In this document: one piece after another, positions 1 through 11,917 of the stretch
Layout of the letters: each line of letters opens with the position of its first letter
How positions within the stretch are numbered: position 1 is the first letter of the stretch
NCBI GenBank assembly: GCA_039111635.1
Contig: JBCAQO010000093.1
Location: forward strand, 1 to 31,430
Reading direction: 5' to 3'
From: Heterobasidion occidentale
Taxonomy: Eukaryota > Basidiomycota > Agaricomycetes > Russulales > Bondarzewiaceae
DNA length: 31,430 bases
Notes under the pieces: generated by a model
The model's database searches: none
Seen by the model: only the letters and a program-made list of their open reading frames with translations
Told to the model about the DNA's origin: nothing
Program-made: the position numbers and the translations under genes

Positions 1-1039
1 CTATAGTGTTCCGAAAACGCCCACGAGACTGTCGGTTCCGATGCACGCTCTTTCCGCAGCGTCAGCACGCGCCTAGTACCAGCGGTTTCACTCCCATGGT
101 CCAGTGAAAACGAGAGATGCTCACCTCGAGCGAGTGTTTCTAACAAGCGTGATCGTTAGCGACGCTAGCGCAGAACACAGCGTGCTGTGTGCTCACCTTG
201 TCCCCCTCCTTCCCTTATGATAGCGTGTCATGTTGATTCTGTGATTGACCGTGTTCAGAGGGTGTAGTAGTTGAGGATGTTTGTTGATGGAAGCTCTTGA
301 CAGAGTGCAGGTTGCGTGCAAACGTTTGCACGTTCAGAGTTTAACGGTGGTGTTCGTTTGTACGCGCTTCTTTGATTTTCTCGCGACAGACAATGCAATT
401 AGGGATATATCCCACACCGCTCGCGGTCTGCAAGACATCTATCAGAGTGATCAGTAAGTCACGACGCACGCTAATGGCTTATACTGTACAAATAAAAATC
501 AGTAACGGCAACGCTCTGTACAGAACGCACGATACACAGTGAAGACTCGTAACAATGTCCCATTTTGACAGATAAAGATTCTAATGTCGCCAGTGCATCC
601 GTATCTGTGAAGAATTCCTGATGACCTAGCGATTAGAGGTTTTAGATGAATATTTCGTAAGCGTTATGTGTCGCGTGACCAGGAAACGCGTCGTAACGCA
701 CCTGTCACATCGCGGCCGTAGTCACGTCACTCGCATACGCTCGACACGCGCGCCCGTCCTCGCTGCGGCCACAGTCCGCACGTCATTCCTCGGCCGCCCT
801 GCTCCCCGCTCCCTCGTCGAATCCCTCCGCAAGTCCCAGGAGCGCGGCTGACTCGCTCACACTCGGATGAGAGGCTCCTGCATCCGTCCTCAGGTCGTTC
901 CTGGGCCTCTCTGCTCCCCGCTCCCTCGTCGGCCCCCATTCCAGTAGAATCATGCCAGGGGTGTGGGGTGTTACTTTCCCAGCCCTCCCTGATTAAGAGA
1001 TGTACGTAGATGTGATTATCGAAGAATCGTGCAATAGAA
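1..1039. other. Gene-free left flank
   Basis: I see no credible coding frame here. Frames are short and lack a recognisable product. The stretch should contain the left terminus of the Plavaka element, because the transposase stop codon lies at 1040, but I could not identify a terminal inverted repeat or target-site duplication by eye. Positions 660-960 are GC-richer than the rest and hold the direct repeat listed separately. Confidence 0.5.
800..931. repeat. 20-base direct repeat, 112 bases apart
   Basis: The sequence TGCTCCCCGCTCCCTCGTCG occurs at 800-819 and again at 912-931. The similarity extends upstream in diverged form (ATTCCTCGGCC versus GTTCCTGGGCC), so the original duplication was about 35 bases or more. 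It lies downstream of the transposase, possibly inside the transposon end. Function unknown. Confidence 0.8.
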
Positions 1040-4000
1040 TTATGAAAACACCATGTCCTCGGCATCAAACATCGTTGTGTCCTCATCTACACTTTCCGGA
1101 TCTTCCATGGATTCCTCTGAATCTGACACATCCTCCCATCCCTCTGCCTCACGATCTTCCAAGGCCAGCTCTGGGTCTTCTCTCTCCTCCATATCCGTAT
1201 CCTGAAGATCGGGCACCCGTGTCGTGGGCTCTGGTTCCTCAAGAAATTCCAAGGGCCCTTGTCGTCCAGAAGGAATGACAGGAGTTGATCGTTCGTGGGC
1301 ATGAATGTGCCCAATGCCCATACCCCAGTGATAACGCATCAGAATATCACGATCAGCAAACCTAGACGCGAGACCGTGAGTCGGGCTTTCATATGCCGAG
1401 TACGATGTTCACTCACCGATTCACATAGTAAGCCTTCCAGTCCTGTCCGTCCTTGGCACATCGGGAGAGACCCATCCCATCTGCATGCCGAGGACCTTTT
1501 GCGAACGCTGGGATAATGTGACATTCCCGGAGAACGTCTACTGGGTCTAAAAATCCAAAGGAATCCTCCCTGTTCAAAGGGGGAAAGCGGAGACAATCTA
1601 ATTCGCAAGTGTCCCAACCATCGTCCGTCGCAGGCATGGTCTCATACCATCTGACCCACAAGAAGTCCATACGACGAGGGCAGTAATCCAACATGCCGGA
1701 GCCGGTGTAGATAACATTTGCATGGTAAATTCCAAGGACTTGCGCATACCAAAAATGATGACTTGTTGCATCGGAATCCACGTTAGCCAACACCATGACA
1801 TTGCTGCGAGAGTGACCTGGATGAATGTTGTCCTGTCCTCGTTGAACATCGTAAGTCGTGTAATTGAAACGCGCTAACTTGTGCAAATAGAGCTTGTCGT
1901 GCTTGAAGAAGATGAGATCGCAGTCGTCCCGCTTTGTAGGGTCCCGGACTGGAATTTCAGTCCTCAAATACTCAGGAAGCGTAGCGGCTTCGACCTGTAA
2001 CACAGTTTGTATGCGCGGAAGAAGATGAGCCCTGAGCTTGGACAAGAATTCCTGAAGATCATAAGTGTCTGATAGTTTCACATGAGAAAATGATCAACGT
2101 ACTTTGATGGCGGGATCTCCTGAATTTCGCTGTAAAAAGAGAGGAAGAACCACAGGGCACTTTTCCGTTTCGCCAATATGATACCGCTGTTTCAAATCCT
2201 TCGAGACGGACTCTTGTTTGCCGTGTTTATAGGAAAGCTGGCGGATGCGAGTCTCACGTCGTTCGATCTGTGTGAGTTGCTTTGTATAATTTTTGCCGCT
2301 TGTACGCAAGAAACTACCTTTGGGTCTAAGATGTTCACGTTCACCCTGTGAATGTGTCAATATTCGCAGGAAGCACACAGAGAAAAACAGGCACGGACCG
2401 ATTGAGAAGAATATGAATCTGTTGTCCCAAATGCTATAATAGATCGAACATAGTCACCAAGAGAGTGAATCTTGTAAGTTTCCAAATTGAATGACTTGGG
2501 CTTTCTGGCTGTATCCGCTGAACTGCTTGCGAGCACAGATGCAGGACGAGGAAGTTTGGCCATTTTATTTTGCTGGCGTCGTTGTCGAGCAGCGCTCTCT
2601 TTTGCGAGCTCCCGAGTATTGAAAGCAGAGCATGTGTTGTCGACAAATTCTCGAAGACGCTCTCCCAAAACAGCGGTCAGCGTAGCTAAAAGGGAAAGGG
2701 TGTGATCGGTGTGCATTCGAAGTTTTGCCAGTCCATGCCAGTGAGTCAGTACAAACAAGAGCTGCAAGATCTGGTGATTGTGCGGTTCAGGCAGGAGTCC
2801 TTCGAAGACGGGGATTGAACACTGCAGCAGATCTCAGAACGAAAACACCAGTCAAGGAGAACTGATCCTACCTGTAGAAGGTCTTCATAGTCTCGGGCAG
2901 CCATCCTCTTCAATTCGGAAGCATTTCTAGATATACGTTTGATCGCATCTCTACCGAACGAAGGTACCTGTCGGTACCTGACAGAAGATTGAGCCACCTG
3001 GTCGTTGACGACAAGACTCTGCATACCTTCGGTCTAAGATGTGCTTTAGCCCTTCGTCCTCGCAATCGAGGATGCGGAGAAGGTGTATAAACAATGACTT
3101 CCACACGCCAAGCTCAATTTCGTGCAAGAGATCGACAACAAACATGTCAAACATGTTGAAACCAAGCGGTGCCAGTCTTTCCGAGAATGCATTCTAGATG
3201 AATGTTTAGCTTACTTGGATGTTCACGCCATAGAGCGAGAAACTTACTGTTGTTGGGACCAAAGATTCTGGCTTCAACAGCTTTTCTACGGCAGAACTGT
3301 TTACTGCAAAATTTTTGTGATAGATTATTTCCCGAGCAAGCGACACAACAACCCGACGGTGTTGGTCATCCACGCGAGCCAGTGACACCCGTTGTGCCAT
3401 ATCCTGAGGCATACCGATGTTATGCACCCGGGATAGAGGAATCAGGCAACGTGGGCAAGGACAACCACCGAGATTTCGTATGCTGGCGAGAATGATCCTG
3501 GGACACATGATTGAGTGATGGGGTACTCCGTGATATCAAAAAGGGGAAAAACAGACTTTTCAGGATAGTCAGCAGAGTAAGTGAATATTCGAGGATAGAA
3601 CCGTCGTTTGACTCCATCACAACACTCAATGACAATGCCGTGCGCATAGGCATGCAGAAATTCGTCGTCAAGGAGTAGCCTCCATTGGGCCTGTAACATA
3701 TCGCGCTGACAATGGGCCATGAAAGCGCTGTTGGGTCCCTTTCCTCCAATTCTTTCGGCAGCAAAATCCTTGAAAGCGTCCGGGAGCTATTTCGTTTCGT
3801 CAGTGTCGTTCGTCTGTAGAATGGAAGCGATTTACCTTTTCGAAGTAAGCTATATGAGTGAAGGAACGACAAGATGGTTTACACCGGCGATACTTCGATT
3901 CATTGCCAAGTGCAAGATAGGCAGGCCACAGTTTGGCATCGCCGAAGGTCGAAAGATGAGTGCCGTCTGATGCAAACATCAGCGCGGCGACAACTCTTTC

Positions 4001-5248
4001 AAGGCTACACCCTGGTTCTCCTGGACTTTCCTGCAGAGCGTTGTGTGCATCCAAAAAAGCCTCTGATGTATAGGCTTCTCCGTGGACTTGTACTGCCTCT
4101 GGAGCACTACCAGGTTGGCATAGCAGTTTATATGGCTCGAGATGTAAGTGGGGAAAGGTTGTCGGGTTGGTGATCTTTTCCTTAATCACAGACACTAACC
4201 GTCGATGATGGAAACTTGTGACGACATAATCCTGCGCCCCTGGTTGAAGACATTTCTTGTGGAACGGGATAGATATCTTGACGGTGTCGTGTATCCACCC
4301 ATCCTCCTCTTGTTCGTCCTCCCAATTATCCTCATCCTGACCAGCCAGCTTGCGATCAATACTGCTCCATGGCGTTTTTCTGACGTCCTCCGGGCGAAAA
4401 TCGGTACTGCCGACGATGTCGATGAGATTTTTGAAACTCGATTGAGATTTTCGTACTCCATCGTTCCAGTACCATTCACCGAGAAGAAATGACGAGCGAT
4501 TGGGATAAGGATAGAATGACGGCGCAGAAGAAGACTCAGGGAGGGCATTCGAGTCATCCTGCGTTGACAAAGCAGGCTTTTCAGCGACTCGTTCGGGATC
4601 GTGTGCTGGAAAGTCAGTGGCATGATACTGACGAAACAACCCAAAAATGTTTCGGGGAGACTTCAAGATCTGTCGCAAAGACTTTTGAATCACCTGAGGT
4701 GGATCGGAAGAGAGGGCTACGGTGGGAGGCGACTGCATCGGAGTTATAGACGCGGAAGAAGATGGCTCTGATAGCGACTGCAACTGAACGGGTAAAGCTG
4801 CCGGGGGCTGAGGCAACATGTCACGATAACGTTTAGGAAGCCTGGTATTTGCTCTACGAGGCCTGCGTTCTGCCAGAGAAAGGTTTGGGTCATCTTGATT
4901 TGCGGAGGACGACTGTGGAATAGACTGAAAACCTTAAGATACAGATGAGGGCGAAACTTTGAGATGTAAACTCACCTGTTGTACAGCTGGTGTAGGGACC
5001 TCTGCGATCGACAATGCTGGCTCCAAGACCTCCGCGACCAACGGTGCTGTCTCCAAAACTGCTCTGGATCCATCAGCATCCGTTCGACGACGTTTCTTCG
5101 CAGCCCACACTTCTTTGGCTTTTGCTAGCGCCTCAGAAAACCTTTTCTTGGTTTTCTGACATGTGCGCCTGTGGTAAGTGAGCGCCGATGGCAGCGAGAA
5201 TGACCTTCCGCAAACACAAGACTCGCTGAAAGCCGGCGGCAATTCCAT
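1040..5248 (-). CDS. Plavaka-type DNA transposase, 10 exons, intact frame (1245 aa)
   Basis: This is a cut-and-paste transposase of the Plavaka family (CMC/CACTA-like), acting in the nucleus. Exons in reading order are 5248-4976, 4924-3836, 3786-3557, 3497-3248, 3193-3027, 2977-2872, 2821-2399, 2345-2103, 2051-1417 and 1361-1040. All nine introns are 49-59 bases, and splicing gives one unbroken frame. The N-terminus has a C-x-C-x12-H-x3-C zinc knuckle (C11, C13, H26, C30) and a basic stretch. Family landmarks follow in order: GSTDFRPEDVR, EDNWEDE, HRRLVSVIKEK, SPGEPG, MFASDGTHLSTFGDAKLWP, LGNESKYRRCKPS, DDEFLHAYAHGI, CCDGVKRRFYPRIFTYSADYP, CPCPRCLIP, LGFNMFDMFVVDLLHE, RYRQVPSFGRDAI, MRYHWGMGIGH and an acidic tail. 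D411 (SDGTHL) and D635 (VVDLLHE) are the likely catalytic aspartates; that assignment is inferred. The start chosen is the ATG just before the zinc knuckle. Having no stops or shifts suggests recent activity. Confidence 0.95.
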
Positions 5249-5577
5249 GAAAATCGTGTGGCCAGAGGAGGTCGAATGATACAAGCGCGGGTGGGGACTT
5301 TCAGCGCAAGCGATGGTCTGTCAGCTTATATGTAGAAAGACATGACTCGCTCGCTCGCTAAGATGTGTTTTGCCGATCGGATCTCAAATCGTTATGCGCT
5401 GTAGTGAAGTAGAATAGCTTCTATGAGGAGAAGACTACTCAGAAACCCAAGACCAGAAAGTGCTCATCACATTTTTACGGTCAACCGTCTTGTACCACAA
5501 AACCCTCTAACATCCGAACCACCGATGAGTGCCTGGAGAGGCTCCAAACGCCGTTGAGACAGAGACAGTCTAACACC

Positions 5578-5633
5578 CTGCAATGAGCAAGGAGCCAGCT
5601 GCTGATGACCAAACAATGCCTGCAATGAGCAAG
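5578..5633 (-). promoter_or_regulatory. Paired CTTGCTCATTGCAG element, copy 1
   Basis: On the - strand the 14-mer CTTGCTCATTGCAG occurs twice in the same orientation, at 5633-5620 and 5591-5578, 42 bases start to start. The pair lies about 330 bases upstream of the transposase start. Identical pairs precede two other genes at 11581-11640 and 28599-28655. That recurrence makes a binding-site role more likely than chance, though the function is inferred. Confidence 0.6.
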
Positions 5634-5649
5634 CGCCGTTCGGAGATGA

Positions 5650-5677
5650 CATGGAAGAGGTGCCATGGAAGAGGTGC
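5650..5677. repeat. 14-base perfect tandem duplication
   Basis: The unit CATGGAAGAGGTGC is repeated exactly twice, head to tail (5650-5663 and 5664-5677), immediately beside the paired upstream element. It is probably a slippage product. Confidence 0.85.
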
Positions 5678-5754
5678 CATCCTTGGGGAGTATACAGTTA
5701 AATGAAGCAAAGATGGGCCAGCGATGGGTGAAGAGTTGGAAAGGGGAGTTGTAG

Positions 5755-5770
5755 CCGTCACGTGTGACGG
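5755..5770. promoter_or_regulatory. Interrupted palindrome containing a CACGTG E-box
   Basis: CCGTCACGTGTGACGG has two 7-base arms that are exact reverse complements around a 2-base centre, and it contains CACGTG. Such sites bind bHLH factors in fungi. It lies between two divergent genes, so it could serve either one. Regulatory use is inferred. Confidence 0.45.
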
Positions 5771-6154
5771 ATTCTGCCGGCACGAGCTCCATCGGAGTTG
5801 CAACCGATTTCTTTGTAGCGGCCAGGCTCATTTTAGTGTTTCTACCCACCAATTGTTGCACATACAGTACCTATCTTAGCTTCTTGGAATACAACCTGTC
5901 ATTTTTTCGTATTTTTAAAATCAAGAGAAAGCGATGCTGAGGCACTGCTGAGTCTGTCTGAACACTGGCGATTGACCGAGATAGTCCAGGATAGTCCCTG
6001 ATCAATCTTCCGCGTCTCTTCCGGATGCAATCGACGTATATATTAGTAAGTGAAGGTCAATATGGCGTCACCCCACATTCACTGCTACCTTTGCTTACTA
6101 CGTCCTGTCTCCGAGCTTCAGTTCCCATTCCCCGCCTTTACTATCGTCGAAATC

Positions 6155-8412
6155 ATGAACGCGTCCGAGTCCCTGGTCAACAAGATCAACAAGTTCAAAA
6201 CCATCACCACCTTGATCATGGTTATCCTTTATCTTCGAGGACAAAATAATTCGCTATCCCAGACGCAGACGGTCTACAAAGACAAGAGACAAGTCGTCGA
6301 AAGGCCCCAGTCACAGCACCGATTGCTCGATCAGCTTGCTACACTGCTTGTCAGAGACCGCGAAGTGGTGGCTGTGGCGGCAGGTATGCAGAGGGGCGCT
6401 AACGTCAGCCTCGTCGTCTCGGTCTCACATCAACGCGACATAGACGCTTCCATAGAATGCGCGGAAGACCAAGTAATGCATAACTGCATCATTACCACCA
6501 ATCCGACACACCCCAATGAGGCGAGAGGGAAGACCGATCTCGCAGCAAAGACGAAGACGACGGGGACGGGCGCGGAGAAGGGAAAGAAAGTTCTGAAATC
6601 GGAGGTTCAAGCGAAAGTGGAGAAGAGAGTGAGATTGGAGACAGAGTCTCAAGTGAGGACGAGGACAACTGCTGCGACAGATGAGGCGATGACCACAAGG
6701 AGCATAAGCTCAGAGGCGAGGACGGGGGCGACAGAGCCGTCGAGAGGGAAGATGAATCGGTCAGTAGCAATGAAGGGTAAATCGGAGACGAATGAGGAGG
6801 ATCGGGGACAGGATGTCGTGCCATTTACAAAGGCCATGTTAAATGAACAAAAGAAGTGAGTGCGAACTTTCTATCGAATGATAACCTTTCTGACATAGTT
6901 CATAAAGCATGAAGTTTGATGAGCACGTCTCGGAGGTGATCGAGTTACTCAAGAAAGAGGACACCACACCTTACAGCCTGGGCGTTCACGTCGTTTCTCG
7001 TGGCTACCGCAAGATGCGCTCTCGACTCAGGTGTACGATGTCTACCGCCTTCCTCAGCAAGATCTTGAATGCCGAACCTGACAGATTGCCTGAACTATTC
7101 AAGAAGAAGTCTACATTACGCAAAGAACGGGACCAAGTCCTTTCTGGAGAGCTCATAGCACGTTGGTGGGGCATCGACCTTTTCGGCGTGGAGCACGGAG
7201 GACTCGAGTTGAAAACCCGAGCGCAGAACAATGACGTTCTTTTTGTCAAGGAGACATGCGTGGCCTTCCATCATACCTTGTGCTTGGCTCTGAAAGGCTA
7301 TCAGACCTGTTTGGACGAGATTTCCAAAGCCCAGCCAGACAATTTCGGCGCGATGATGAACAAGACCTGGCTTTATGTCACTCTTTTGGAAGCATTTGCA
7401 TATTCCAACGCTTTCGCAGACTACCTGACTCTCGCCATTCCCGATATATTCGACCATCCCTTCGCAGGTACAGAACCCAAGTATACCACACCATCTAGAG
7501 AGTCCCAGGGCCAGCCAAATACGTGGGAGGAACAAGCAGTGGTGGACGACGATGATACAGATATGTTCGTCACTGTGGGCTCGACACCGATTGACGCATA
7601 CAAGCAGTGGCTGCGTCGACAGGTTGTGATACCATTCGCTGTTCACGGTCTCGTGGGTTCGGCACAGTATCTTCGGAACATCACTTACACTGTCATTTCT
7701 GCCGAACATCCTGGGACAGACATGGCACCCTGGGAAGAGGTGGTGAAGGAGGTATTGAGCGAGAACGACGAGACTGCTCGCACGAAGACAGTGATCGACG
7801 AACTCAAATTATTGATGACGAGGGACGCCGAGAAGGCGGGGAGCTCAATTAGCCGCCACTGCAAGAATTTACTATCGCCGACTCCCATGTTCCAAGGGAG
7901 TATCCATTGCGAGTGTCTCTTGGCTAGCGTCCTGGACGGGAAGAACCTGGACAATGGGAGCATGTTGCTTGCTGCACATGGTGTTAATCCGGAAAGTTTT
8001 CACCCCCTACACCTTCCAATGCCAATATTGACATGGAGATTTACAGAGCGACATAGACCCCTGCTACGTCGGCACGTCTAAACTCGCATGCCCTGTCTGC
8101 CATTTCGTGAATTCCGAATTAGGCGCGCGCAAGTGGCTGGCGAAACCGAATCACAATTTCATGTTCCCCTGCGCGCTGCCACGTGAGCTTCGTGAGGATA
8201 TACACACGAGGGCAGAGATCCATTTCAAGGCCATATTGCTGGACTTACTCGATGTATTACTCAAGCCGAAGCCGCGACATTCGCGGACCGATTCCGCTCA
8301 AACCGAAGGTTATCAGACGGACAGTGAACGCAAGAGCCTTGAGGTCTTGAAGGCGAAGCGAGAGATCGATCGTCACAACGTGTCTGTAGACCGTGCTCTA
8401 TGGATAAACTGA
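6155..8412 (+). CDS. OTT_1508-like deaminase domain protein, 3 exons (713 aa)
   Basis: Exons 6155-6855, 6908-7982 and 8047-8412 splice to one frame. Intron 1 is 52 bases with a CTGAC branch point. Intron 2 is 64 bases with a weak GTTAAT donor, chosen because it alone restores frame. The C-terminal part carries the deaminase zinc signature: H567-C-E569 inside QGSIHCECLLAS, then C607-P-V-C610 inside YVGTSKLACPVC. This spacing and context match the OTT_1508-like branch of the nucleotide/nucleic-acid deaminase superfamily, which is expanded in fungi. Residues 1-110 include a helical LLDQLATLLVRDREVVAVAA stretch. Residues 110-230 are a charged linker rich in Lys, Glu and Thr. The substrate is unknown. 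ATGs at 6050 and 6062 are alternative starts in the same frame. The linker looks fast-evolving and could hide an unrecognised intron. Confidence 0.78.
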
Positions 8413-8679
8413 AGACGGCCAGTTTTGAGTGTTGAAATGCAGAAGGTCAGGCTTCTGGGGTAGTCCGAGAGCGCTTGTAGGTTTCTTCCGCATTCTAATT
8501 AGCGCCGTTTAGTCACCATTCGTAGATCGAAAAGAACGGTTGAAAGGTACTTCGAATACGAGAGACGGCATTTTCACGATCCGAGACACGGCGTTGTTTG
8601 ATACATGTATATCATTCTGAATGGCATCAGACTTGCGACATGAACCTATTGCGTGAGAGGGCAAAAAAAACATGCGAAA
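8413..8679. other. Short convergent intergenic region
   Basis: This is the space between the convergent stop codons of the deaminase-like gene and the 900-residue gene. No gene or clear motif was seen apart from an A run near 8664. Confidence 0.5.
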
Positions 8680-11493
8680 TCATGAATGTACGTGACGAGC
8701 GAGGGATTTGGGCTGCGATAAAGGCATAATAGGGAGTCTCCCACAATGCTTGTGAAACGTGACAGTATAAAAGAGAAACACCGCATGCTCGAAGTCTGTG
8801 AAAGCTTTGAAATTAGAATCGTAATCCTTGTGCCACATAAGCTTACTTCCGCCGGGCCATCCACAGAGGACTTCAGCCATTACCTTCACAGCACCACGCC
8901 TGGCCTCCCAATCTTCAATCACAAGTCGGTCCACCCACCGACTCTCACGCTCCCAGTCTACGCTGAGACCCCCCGTGGCCCATATGTGGCAGATTTTTCC
9001 TTCGCGTTGGGCGGCATACCGTTTGTCCTCGTAACAGTAAACACCCATGACAACCTTCCTGTCCAATTGTAGGAGTTCAAGACGAAAATTAGCTACCGAA
9101 AGCTCCCATACTACTTCAGCCCAGAGGTCCTTATCCTCATGAGCCATCTTGCTAGTGACGAAGGTTCTGCCCCATTGCGGAGATGTAGTGTCATCGTATG
9201 GTGCGAATCCGGCGTGCACCAGGAATCGGACACCTATGTCGACCCGATCTGCAACACGTCTGTCCAAGGCCTTCTTACGTTTGCGCACCTCGACCGACGA
9301 AGCGCTGGTGACATTGGACGCGACTTGCGGTTCCAAGCGAGCCTTTTTAGTCTTGCGAGGCCATGGTGGTAAGCGAGCCATGTCGTGTGAAGAGGATTGA
9401 GGCTTCACGGTACAATTGACCATGTTGTCTGGCAGGTAATATCTCCCCTCTAATGCAATCCTCCATTGGCTGGTCGTCATCAGGACCATACAGTGGTTAG
9501 AAGGGCATAGAACCTCCAGCAGACACCACATGCGAATGCGTAGCCAGTTGTGAACTCTATGCCCAAAAACGGCTCCTTTGTCCGCAAAGAACAGATGAAT
9601 GGGGGGGAGAGGATACTGAAGGGCCATATTTGGATCATCGTCCAAATCCATGGTCTCTTCGAAGACGCTTATCCAACCCGGGGCGAGTGGGGGAAGCCAA
9701 GTGGGGTGCACAACCCGGAGACCTGTTTTAGGAGAAGGACCATGACATCGATGGCTGTTACTACGCTGCTTATGAGGCGCCAGTGTCTTCGGAGGACTCG
9801 AAATTTGCGAATGACTTGCGTTTGATTGGACATCTGGGACCTTGGGAGCATTCTTCACGTCGGGCGATGGTGGGCGATGTTCTGTGTGTGTTGCGTGACA
9901 ATGAAACCATAGAGGCGCAACGCAGGGAACTTACCACGCTTGTCAGATGAGCGAGACCTCGACAACAGACTTCTACGCCACTGATCATTAGATGAATAGG
10001 CCGACGCGAGCACAACAAAGTCGGATGTGGTGGTCTCAAACATGGTGCAAGCGGGGTCATCGATGAAACGAGGACCATCTCGTACAAGCTTAGCGGCTAT
10101 TTAAACAAATTGTGCATCAGTTACACAAGCCTGACCTAGTCAATCGAGTCTTACCATAAACATTACCAGTGAAAGCGCTGATCATCGCGGTCTGCCGCTC
10201 GTCGCTATTGACGTCACGCTCGGTCGGGATTTCATCGACTATGACATGCGAAATATCCGGCCCTGACATAGCATGATTCCGACACACAGGCGGATTTTGC
10301 CGCTCGATTTCCCCAACCGTTGCAGGAGAATAGATCTCCAGCGGTAGTAGAATTGGTCGACTGGTCAAGCTAAACTTTCGCAGCCTGTCTTGAATGGTGC
10401 CGCGTAACGGTTCACCGTGTGACGCCTCCACCCAGAGAGGGGCCTTGGTGCGATGGTTGGCATATTCAAAAATCTGTGATGAGCTGAAGGAGATGCCGGT
10501 TCTGATGACTGTCTTGACGGAGATGATAAGTGTGCGGGTTGTAAGAGTGGTGCGCCTCCGGATGTACCAAACCGGGATCCCAATCCGGAACAACTCTCGA
10601 AGCATTGACAAACTTGAGGTGATGACACCGCGAAGAGGAAGAACAGGTTGAGGGCAATCGAACGTAGGATCCTCCATACGAGGTTTCACTACCAGCATAT
10701 AGATAATCCAGGCGCGTAATTCAAGCAGGATACGCTGAAACTCACGAAACCATAAGACGGTGTCGGAGAAAGGCATTGGAATCTGCGAGAGTGAACCGTA
10801 GGCACGATAAAGGGCCTCAGATCGATGTCTCTGGTACATGTAGCTGGACGTGTGTGCATTGACTACAGCAGCCGGAGTGCCTTCGGGAAACTCTTGAGCC
10901 CCAATTTCGTCTCCTATCCTACGCACTTCCAACATCGCTTTGCGCAGGCGGGAGAGCACTGTCTCATACAAGATTCCTACTGAAGCGCGCGGCAGCTCCT
11001 CGCAGATACGAAAGTCCGTTCCTTTGAAGGAAAACCACGCAGCATCCGGATCTTCGAATTGAGGAAGGCCGCCTTCTTTGTCGTCCACTGGAAAGTCCGG
11101 TGCTCGTAAGCCATGATGATCGTCGACCTTCTGGAGTTCCTTCAGTCTCGGGTTCATGGGCGCAGCATAGGAATGGGGCTCCACTGGGTCGAAAGCTTGT
11201 GGCCACTTCAGATGTTCAAATGCACCAAGCATGCCGTCTCCGAAATATCTGAAGGGTGTGTCGTCGGGGTGCACAGGGACCTCCGGAACAAAGTCCATGT
11301 TTGGTGTGGAGATCCATAATTCATCGTGATTGCGGAATGGAGCAACGCAGAGACAATCTAGGGCGTCAACCTGCTCGCCGTGCAGTAGGGATCGACGAGA
11401 ATCGAGAATTTCGCGAAGGTTTTCAAGCGGCCGTGCTTGCCAACAAGTAACGGCGGCCATGGCTGCAACGTGCCCAATGAGACAGTAAACCAA
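8680..11493 (-). CDS. Uncharacterised basidiomycete protein, 3 exons (about 900 aa)
   Basis: Exons are 11493-10155, 10096-9935 and 9881-8680; introns are 58 and 53 bases. Each junction keeps the frame, so what look like separate frames are one gene. An ATG at 11460, just after a TTGCAG, is an alternative start. The N-terminal half is helical with many aromatic residues, including LWFREFQRILLELRAWIIYM near residues 245-265 and a FRIGIPVWYIRR segment. A Ser/Pro/Lys-rich linker follows (SPDVKNAPKVPD...). The C-terminal part contains WLPPLAPGW and HNWLRIRMWCLLEVL, then a compact domain with WAEVVWELSVANFRLELLQLD. I see no transmembrane segment, signal peptide or known catalytic motif. The style matches proteins abundant in Agaricomycetes near transposons, but I cannot name a family. 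A paired CTTGCTCATTGCAG element precedes it. Confidence 0.75.
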
Positions 11494-11580
11494 TGGAGGA
11501 ACAAGAAAAACACGGCGATGCGAACTGACCTAGTAGTATGAGCAATAATAACGTAGGACTCGACTTGATGTCCAACGACC

Positions 11581-11640
11581 CTGCAATGAGCAAGGAAGGA
11601 TGACGGTGCACTCAAAATCCAGTCACCTGCAATGAGCAAG
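11581..11640 (-). promoter_or_regulatory. Paired CTTGCTCATTGCAG element, copy 2
   Basis: On the - strand CTTGCTCATTGCAG occurs at 11640-11627 and 11594-11581, 46 bases apart, same orientation. It lies 88-121 bases upstream of the start of the 900-residue gene. The context is also shared with copy 1: the upstream member is preceded by CG and the downstream member is followed by GGT in both loci. Confidence 0.6.
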
Positions 11641-11917
11641 CGGACGGAGAGTGGTTATACTACTAGCAAATCTAGTGCAATCTTGAAAGGAGTTTGGGAA
11701 TTCGGCAGATGGAGATACGGGGATGATGAGGATGCTGGTAGCCTGAGGCTCGCCGAGTCACTAGTCACTGCAGTGGCTATGGCGGTCAAAGTGTCCCAGG
11801 TGTGTAATCGGAAATCTCCGACAATTTGGAATCCCAACAGAGGCAGCCACCTCGGATATATCCGAGCTCGGATGTGTCTGAGTGATTAGTAATGATTGCT
11901 AGCTGCTACAAAATACA
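11641..11917. other. Gene-free spacer
   Basis: I see nothing coding or repetitive here beyond short frames without recognisable products. Confidence 0.4.

Larger units (their letters stand above)
5285..6154. other. Spacer between divergent transposase and deaminase genes
   Basis: There is no convincing gene. It is the common upstream region of the - strand transposase and the + strand deaminase-like gene. It contains a paired CTTGCTCATTGCAG element (- strand sense), a 14-base tandem duplication and a palindrome with an E-box, each listed separately. A pyrimidine-rich stretch precedes the deaminase start at about 6080-6150. Confidence 0.6.

Noticed and set aside
3442..3720. Several separate small genes in the 1040-5248 interval
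   Set aside because: Each piece joins the next in frame through a 49-59-base intron and the joined order matches the Plavaka transposase.
960..5330. Terminal inverted repeats of the Plavaka element
   Set aside because: GTGGGG-rich stretches near 962 and 5288 looked similar, but they are not clear reverse complements, so no termini are claimed.
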